This document shows positions 34,007 to 37,263 of a stretch of 37,263 bases of DNA, piece after piece (position 1 is the stretch's first letter; each line of letters opens with the position of its first letter). A program made the translations under genes and the position numbers. This DNA comes from a virus. The DNA lies in IMG/VR virus record IMGVR_UViG_3300031659_000033, positions 1 to 37,263 of that record. One strand, written 5' to 3'. Under the pieces are notes generated by a model, which saw only the letters and a program-made list of their open reading frames with translations, did no database searches and was not told where the DNA came from.

Positions 34007-35161
34007 TTAAGCTGACTGAGTAGCTACTACTTCGCTTGAAGTCAAGTCTTGAGCCGCTGTAGCACTTACAACACAACGATACTTCTTACCAGCTAAGTTA
34101 TTAGTGGTTCCAGTAATAGTCATTGTTGCAGTTGTTACGTTGGTGTAGATACCAGATGCAGAGATGTTAGATCCATCTTCTTGCCACTGATATGCTCGAC
34201 CTGTGTTTCCAGGTAGTGCAGTTGCAACTACAGAAAGTATGATGTCTGCGTCATTAGCAAGATCGACTGTTGCGGCTGATTGTAGAGGCTGAGTAGTGAT
34301 TGATACTTGTCTATCGAACAACAATGCATCATCAGTTCCATCAACACCAACATCGCCAGCAGTTGCGGCAGTTACTTTCATCGGTACGATATTCTCAATC
34401 ATGTTTCGTGTTACACCGTCTGCGGCTGTAAGAGTGTGAGTTCCTACGCCTACGACTGTAAGTGCTTTAAGACCAGTTGCTCCACCAGTAATCGCTTGTG
34501 CGGATGTGCCGTACAGCTTAATCATGCCAGGACCAACGTTATGCACATAAGCTACAGCGCCGTCTGTTAGACCAGTTACGATTGTTTGACCACCTCTAGA
34601 GTAAGTCACTGTGCTACCATTGATCAGTACAGTTTGATTGCCAACGCTAATAACGTTATCAGCCAGACTAACACCCACAGCAGTAGAATCAAAAGATAAT
34701 ACTGTTGCTGGTACTGCTTTAGTAGAGTATGTGTTCCAACCTGGAGTTTTAAGTCCTTTAACACGGTTAGTCGATAAGCTCGCTTCAGTAGTATCGATGA
34801 AGTATTGATCATCAGGTACTTTAACAAAGTTATGACCTGCGCCAACTCCAACACCAGTAAGTCCTTTAAGACCTGTTGATGCGTGACCTGTAACAGCGTT
34901 TACTTTAGTAGTGTACAACTTGATAGTATCTGCGTCAACTCGGTTAACGAATACGGTAGCCGCATCAGTCAAACCAGTGATAACAGTACCACCATTGTCA
35001 TTGTATACGACCGCATCGCCAGTAAGATAGCTGTGACCTGGTAGTTTAATTGTATTTGATGCAAGAATAACCACTGAGGTTGCAGTTGCGTCAAATGATG
35101 TCGTTTTTGTATATACTGCTGGCGTTGCCGCCAAAGTATCTACTGTTCCCCATAATGCCAT
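34007..35161 (-). CDS. Virion structural protein with tandem repeats and Ig-like domain (384 aa)
   Basis: The start MALWGTVDTLAATPAVYTKT matches a class of T4-like marine virion proteins. Two related repeats of about 75-80 residues follow: one includes VVYNDNGGTVITGLTDAATV, the other TVTYSRGGQTIVTGLTDGAV, each ending in an IKLY and a GLK.LT.VGVG block. The last 90 residues (QPLQSAATVDLANDADIILS... YQWQEDGSNISASG ... YRCVVSA) form an Ig-like domain as on capsid-decorating or tail proteins. It is very poor in Cys and rich in Thr/Ala/Val. A late promoter lies 39 nt upstream. Confidence 0.82.
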   Translation of the reverse strand: MALWGTVDTLAATPAVYTKTTSFDATATSVVILASNTIKLPGHSYLTGDAVVYNDNGGTVITGLTDAATVFVNRVDADTIKLYTTKVNAVTGHASTGLKGLTGVGVGAGHNFVKVPDDQYFIDTTEASLSTNRVKGLKTPGWNTYSTKAVPATVLSFDSTAVGVSLADNVISVGNQTVLINGSTVTYSRGGQTIVTGLTDGAVAYVHNVGPGMIKLYGTSAQAITGGATGLKALTVVGVGTHTLTAADGVTRNMIENIVPMKVTAATAGDVGVDGTDDALLFDRQVSITTQPLQSAATVDLANDADIILSVVATALPGNTGRAYQWQEDGSNISASGIYTNVTTATMTITGTTNNLAGKKYRCVVSATAAQDLTSSEVVATQSA

Positions 35162-35199
35162 TTTCTTTCTCCTTATTAAATGGATAATTTACTTAGTAG

Positions 35200-35207
35200 T
35201 ATTTATA
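35200..35207 (-). promoter_or_regulatory. T4-type late promoter TATAAATA
   Basis: An exact TATAAATA on the minus strand, 39 nt upstream of the 384-aa structural gene. Confidence 0.8.
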
Positions 35208-35212
35208 TAATT

Positions 35213-36715
35213 TTACTGTACGTAACAGTTTAGTTCGTATTTTGCGCCCATGTTATAGACTTGTATCTGTAAGATTTTTCTGACAGGTTTTCCGCCCTTT
35301 AGTAGCTTAATGCTGTAAGAGTTGGTCTTATCTTTGCTAGGCTTTTTAGGACCTGTAGCAACTTTATTAGACCAGTCATCTTCGTCAACATCAAAACCTT
35401 GCTTCTTAGCAACTGCAATAGCTTCTTGCACTGCGGCTGAGAACGTGCTATGATACAGCTTGTACGATGGAGCTTCTTCTAAAGTCTCTTCTTTCATGAG
35501 ATACGCATCAACACCACCAGTAGATTTCAGCTTCCACTGCTTGGCTGCCTTCTGCGCTGCCGCATATGAAGTAGGGGCTGTAACAACAACCTTACCCTTT
35601 CTAGCATGAACTACAGTATACGTTAAATCTTTGCCTTCGTCAAGCTCTAATTCCTCATTCTGTCTCTTAAGTACAGCCATAACTTGTGGCTGTGAAGATA
35701 GACCCTTCTTCAGCTTCTCAATAGCTTTAGTAGCACCTGTCATGTTAACACCAGCATATCGCTTATCTGATGCAATGCCAATTGCCATTTTGATTTCTCG
35801 CTGAGAGAACCCTTCGTCTAATTCTACTTCTTCAGTAAAATGTACTGGGACAGAGATAGTGCCTCTCTTAGGATCAAATACTAGAAGACTTTCTTTGCCC
35901 TTTGCAGTGCCTTTAAAGTCATTGTGCGTCTTACGGAAGTTTGCTTTGCTAATATGAGCAACACCTTTGACCATCTTATGCTTCATGGCTTCTACCATGA
36001 TCATCTCGTGATCAAGACTATTGTCTTCTTTTAGCTGTGCCTTAAGTTTTTCGATTTTCTTCTGGATAGCAACTTTCTTCATTTTAACTGAAGATGTGTT
36101 ACCAAAGAAGGTCTTCATGTACTTCTCAGCTTGATCGATCTGCTTCTGGATTTTTACTTTATCTACGTTAGCAGACAACGTGTCCTGATAGCCATACTCA
36201 TCAAGATTAGACTCATTCAACTTTTTGACTGTAAGAGTTCCTGTTGGACCTTTATTTGCCATTGGATCACCTAAAGCTTTAGCGCCTTTGGTCAAAGCTT
36301 CTGATGTATTACGAGCTTTAACTTTAACAGTCTGACCCTTCTTTAGCTTATTGATTCCCTTAGCAACTGTAACTTCCCATGTTGCTTGGGCAGCTTCGTC
36401 TAGTTCAACTTCTTCTTTGAAAGTCTTAAGTGTCATGATCATGTCTTTGTATGATTTGCCCATAGCATCCTGCATCTTAACTTTGGAATCTGGCTTACGC
36501 ACTTTAGCGAACTTATCTAGGGCAATCTTCATGATGTTCATAGGAATCTTCTGCGACTTACCGTCAGCAAATTTGATAGCCATGTTACCACGAACGTCCA
36601 TAGATTTACGCAACTGCATGACAATGTTTAACTTAGCCGAAGCTTTGTCCTTGTCAGTTGCGACCAAATCGTCATCAGCTGGATCATACTTAGCTTCGTT
36701 AATATCTCCAGACAT
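35213..36715 (-). CDS. Putative head/core polyprotein with gp21-type cleavage sites (500 aa)
   Basis: The protein is a string of lysine-rich modules divided by near-identical acidic linkers: EEVELDEA (residues 101-108), EEVELDEG (295-302), EELELDEG (354-361) and TLEEA (411-415), plus INEA near the N-terminus (5-8) and LDEY (171-174). T4 prohead protease gp21 cuts after Glu in [L/I]-x-E before a small residue, so cleavage would release basic fragments of about 54-194 aa. Modules near 110-165 and 361-405 resemble each other (KVxA.ts.A...A). Core or internal-head proteins that leave with processing fit this layout. GGAGG precedes the ATG. The cleavage is inferred, not shown. Confidence 0.75.
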   Translation of the reverse strand: MSGDINEAKYDPADDDLVATDKDKASAKLNIVMQLRKSMDVRGNMAIKFADGKSQKIPMNIMKIALDKFAKVRKPDSKVKMQDAMGKSYKDMIMTLKTFKEEVELDEAAQATWEVTVAKGINKLKKGQTVKVKARNTSEALTKGAKALGDPMANKGPTGTLTVKKLNESNLDEYGYQDTLSANVDKVKIQKQIDQAEKYMKTFFGNTSSVKMKKVAIQKKIEKLKAQLKEDNSLDHEMIMVEAMKHKMVKGVAHISKANFRKTHNDFKGTAKGKESLLVFDPKRGTISVPVHFTEEVELDEGFSQREIKMAIGIASDKRYAGVNMTGATKAIEKLKKGLSSQPQVMAVLKRQNEELELDEGKDLTYTVVHARKGKVVVTAPTSYAAAQKAAKQWKLKSTGGVDAYLMKEETLEEAPSYKLYHSTFSAAVQEAIAVAKKQGFDVDEDDWSNKVATGPKKPSKDKTNSYSIKLLKGGKPVRKILQIQVYNMGAKYELNCYVQ

Positions 36716-36717
36716 TT

Positions 36718-37263
36718 CTAGTCCTCCAGTGCTTTAGCAACGGCTTTACGGCGACGGTGCAAATATTCGTCCGAGTCATCAGTGTCGCCATCGTTGTCGA
36801 TATCCTTATCTAGACGGTTGACGAACTTCTTTTTAACAGCTTTAGGCTGAACTTTGTCCAATCCTTCACCATCATCAGATTTCTTGTTAGTGTTGTCTTC
36901 AGCAACTTCTTCGTGACTACCACACTTGCTCTCATACATTTCGCTTACTTGCTTTTGAACATCTGCAATACTCTTACACTTAGAGTCGCAACCAAGACTT
37001 TTCTTTGCGTATGCAATAATCTTAGCATCTGGACCTGACATTTCTACGTCATCTCCGCCGAAGCTTGAAGAACCAATCTTCTTCATCTTGATACCAGCTG
37101 GTGCTTTACCAGTAAAAGATTTTACAGTGATAGTGCCTTCAGACAAGCTATCATCTTCATCGCATTCGCAAGGCTCGCATTCGCAATCATCACAAGCTTC
37201 TTTTACGGCCTTAGCTTCACTGTAGCTTGCTTTTATTGCAGTAGGTTTAGCAGAAGCTTTGAT
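36718..37263 (-). CDS. EF-hand-like head-region protein, 5' end outside the window (181 aa visible)
   Basis: The frame is open to the right edge, so the TTG at 37146 is not the start. The visible part begins IKASAKPTAIKAS and carries CDDCECEPCEC, a dense cysteine cluster, then a central KMKKIGSSSFGGDDVEMSGP region. The C-terminus holds DKDIDNDGDTDDSDEYLHRR, a 12-residue EF-hand-type calcium loop (D1-D3-D5-G6-D7-D9-D12), followed by a basic helix. Such DxDNDGDxxDSDxYLHxRR ends are common in T4-like marine phage head-region proteins as I recall. It lies just upstream of the polyprotein gene, with two bases between. Confidence 0.75.
   Translation of the reverse strand: MKASAKPTAIKASYSEAKAVKEACDDCECEPCECDEDDSLSEGTITVKSFTGKAPAGIKMKKIGSSSFGGDDVEMSGPDAKIIAYAKKSLGCDSKCKSIADVQKQVSEMYESKCGSHEEVAEDNTNKKSDDGEGLDKVQPKAVKKKFVNRLDKDIDNDGDTDDSDEYLHRRRKAVAKALED

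Noticed and set aside
36351-36737. Plus-strand open frame of 128 codons
   Set aside because: It is the antisense shadow of the polyprotein gene, without RBS or promoter.
1-37263. CRISPR array, insertion sequence or integrase
   Set aside because: No regularly spaced repeats, no transposase or integrase motifs; consistent with a lytic phage.

Overview
This window is part of a lytic, T4-superfamily tailed-phage (myovirus) genome, most like the marine T4-like phages. The basis is gene content: a T4-type RNase H, a gp61-type primase, PhoH, class Ia ribonucleotide reductase with glutaredoxin, ThyX, dCMP deaminase, a GroES/gp31-like co-chaperonin, spanins, a PAAR spike tip and head-associated proteins with gp21-type cleavage signatures. 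Promoter and RBS signals match a Gram-negative host using sigma70. The host cannot be named from this sequence. About 90 genes are packed with 1-50 nt overlaps. All but one are on the minus strand, so the window is transcribed from high to low coordinates.

Layout by coordinate. 1-4.8 kb: short early genes of unknown function, most with their own strong promoter. 4.9-5.5 kb: a RecB/Cas4-fold nuclease. 5.6-7.3 kb: a late block (PAAR tip, small acidic proteins, PhoH, FmdB-like protein). 7.35-9.5 kb: HAD hydrolase, small basic protein, a conserved T4-like protein and RNase H. 9.6-13.6 kb: two conserved phage proteins, a glycosyltransferase, a WYL_2/Sm-like protein, a glutaredoxin and small genes. 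13.65-18.7 kb: a long operon with paired small membrane proteins, a lipoprotein plus i-spanin, a cupin, a GroES-like protein, an AbrB-like protein and an HExxH metallopeptidase. 18.8-24.3 kb: small genes, four tRNAs (Arg-ACG, Thr-TGT, CAT, Arg-TCT), a glycine-zipper lipoprotein and a SpoT/MESH1-like HD protein. 24.4-25.2 kb: a class 3 lipase, the only plus-strand gene, behind a late-promoter motif. 25.2-32.4 kb: the nucleotide-metabolism and replication block (SET protein, SegE-like GIY-YIG protein, zinc ribbon, dCMP deaminase, glutaredoxin, NrdB, NrdA, ThyX, transglutaminase-like protein, primase). 32.5-37.3 kb: late virion genes, including a repeat/Ig-like structural protein, a 500-aa putative head polyprotein and an EF-hand protein that runs off the right edge.

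Regulation is unusually legible. There are 21 near-consensus sigma70 promoters (TTGACA, 16-17 nt, TATAAT; many with an extended TGn -10), and some recur with nearly the same 5' leader. T4-type late promoters (TATAAATA) precede the virion genes and the lipase. The early genes reroute host functions and nucleotide pools, the middle block makes dNTPs and replicates DNA, and the late blocks build and release virions. The least explained points are a 36-bp direct repeat flanking one gene beside a membrane-protein ORF with no ATG, the cleavage-site-punctuated polyprotein, and a perfect palindrome inside the nrdB promoter.
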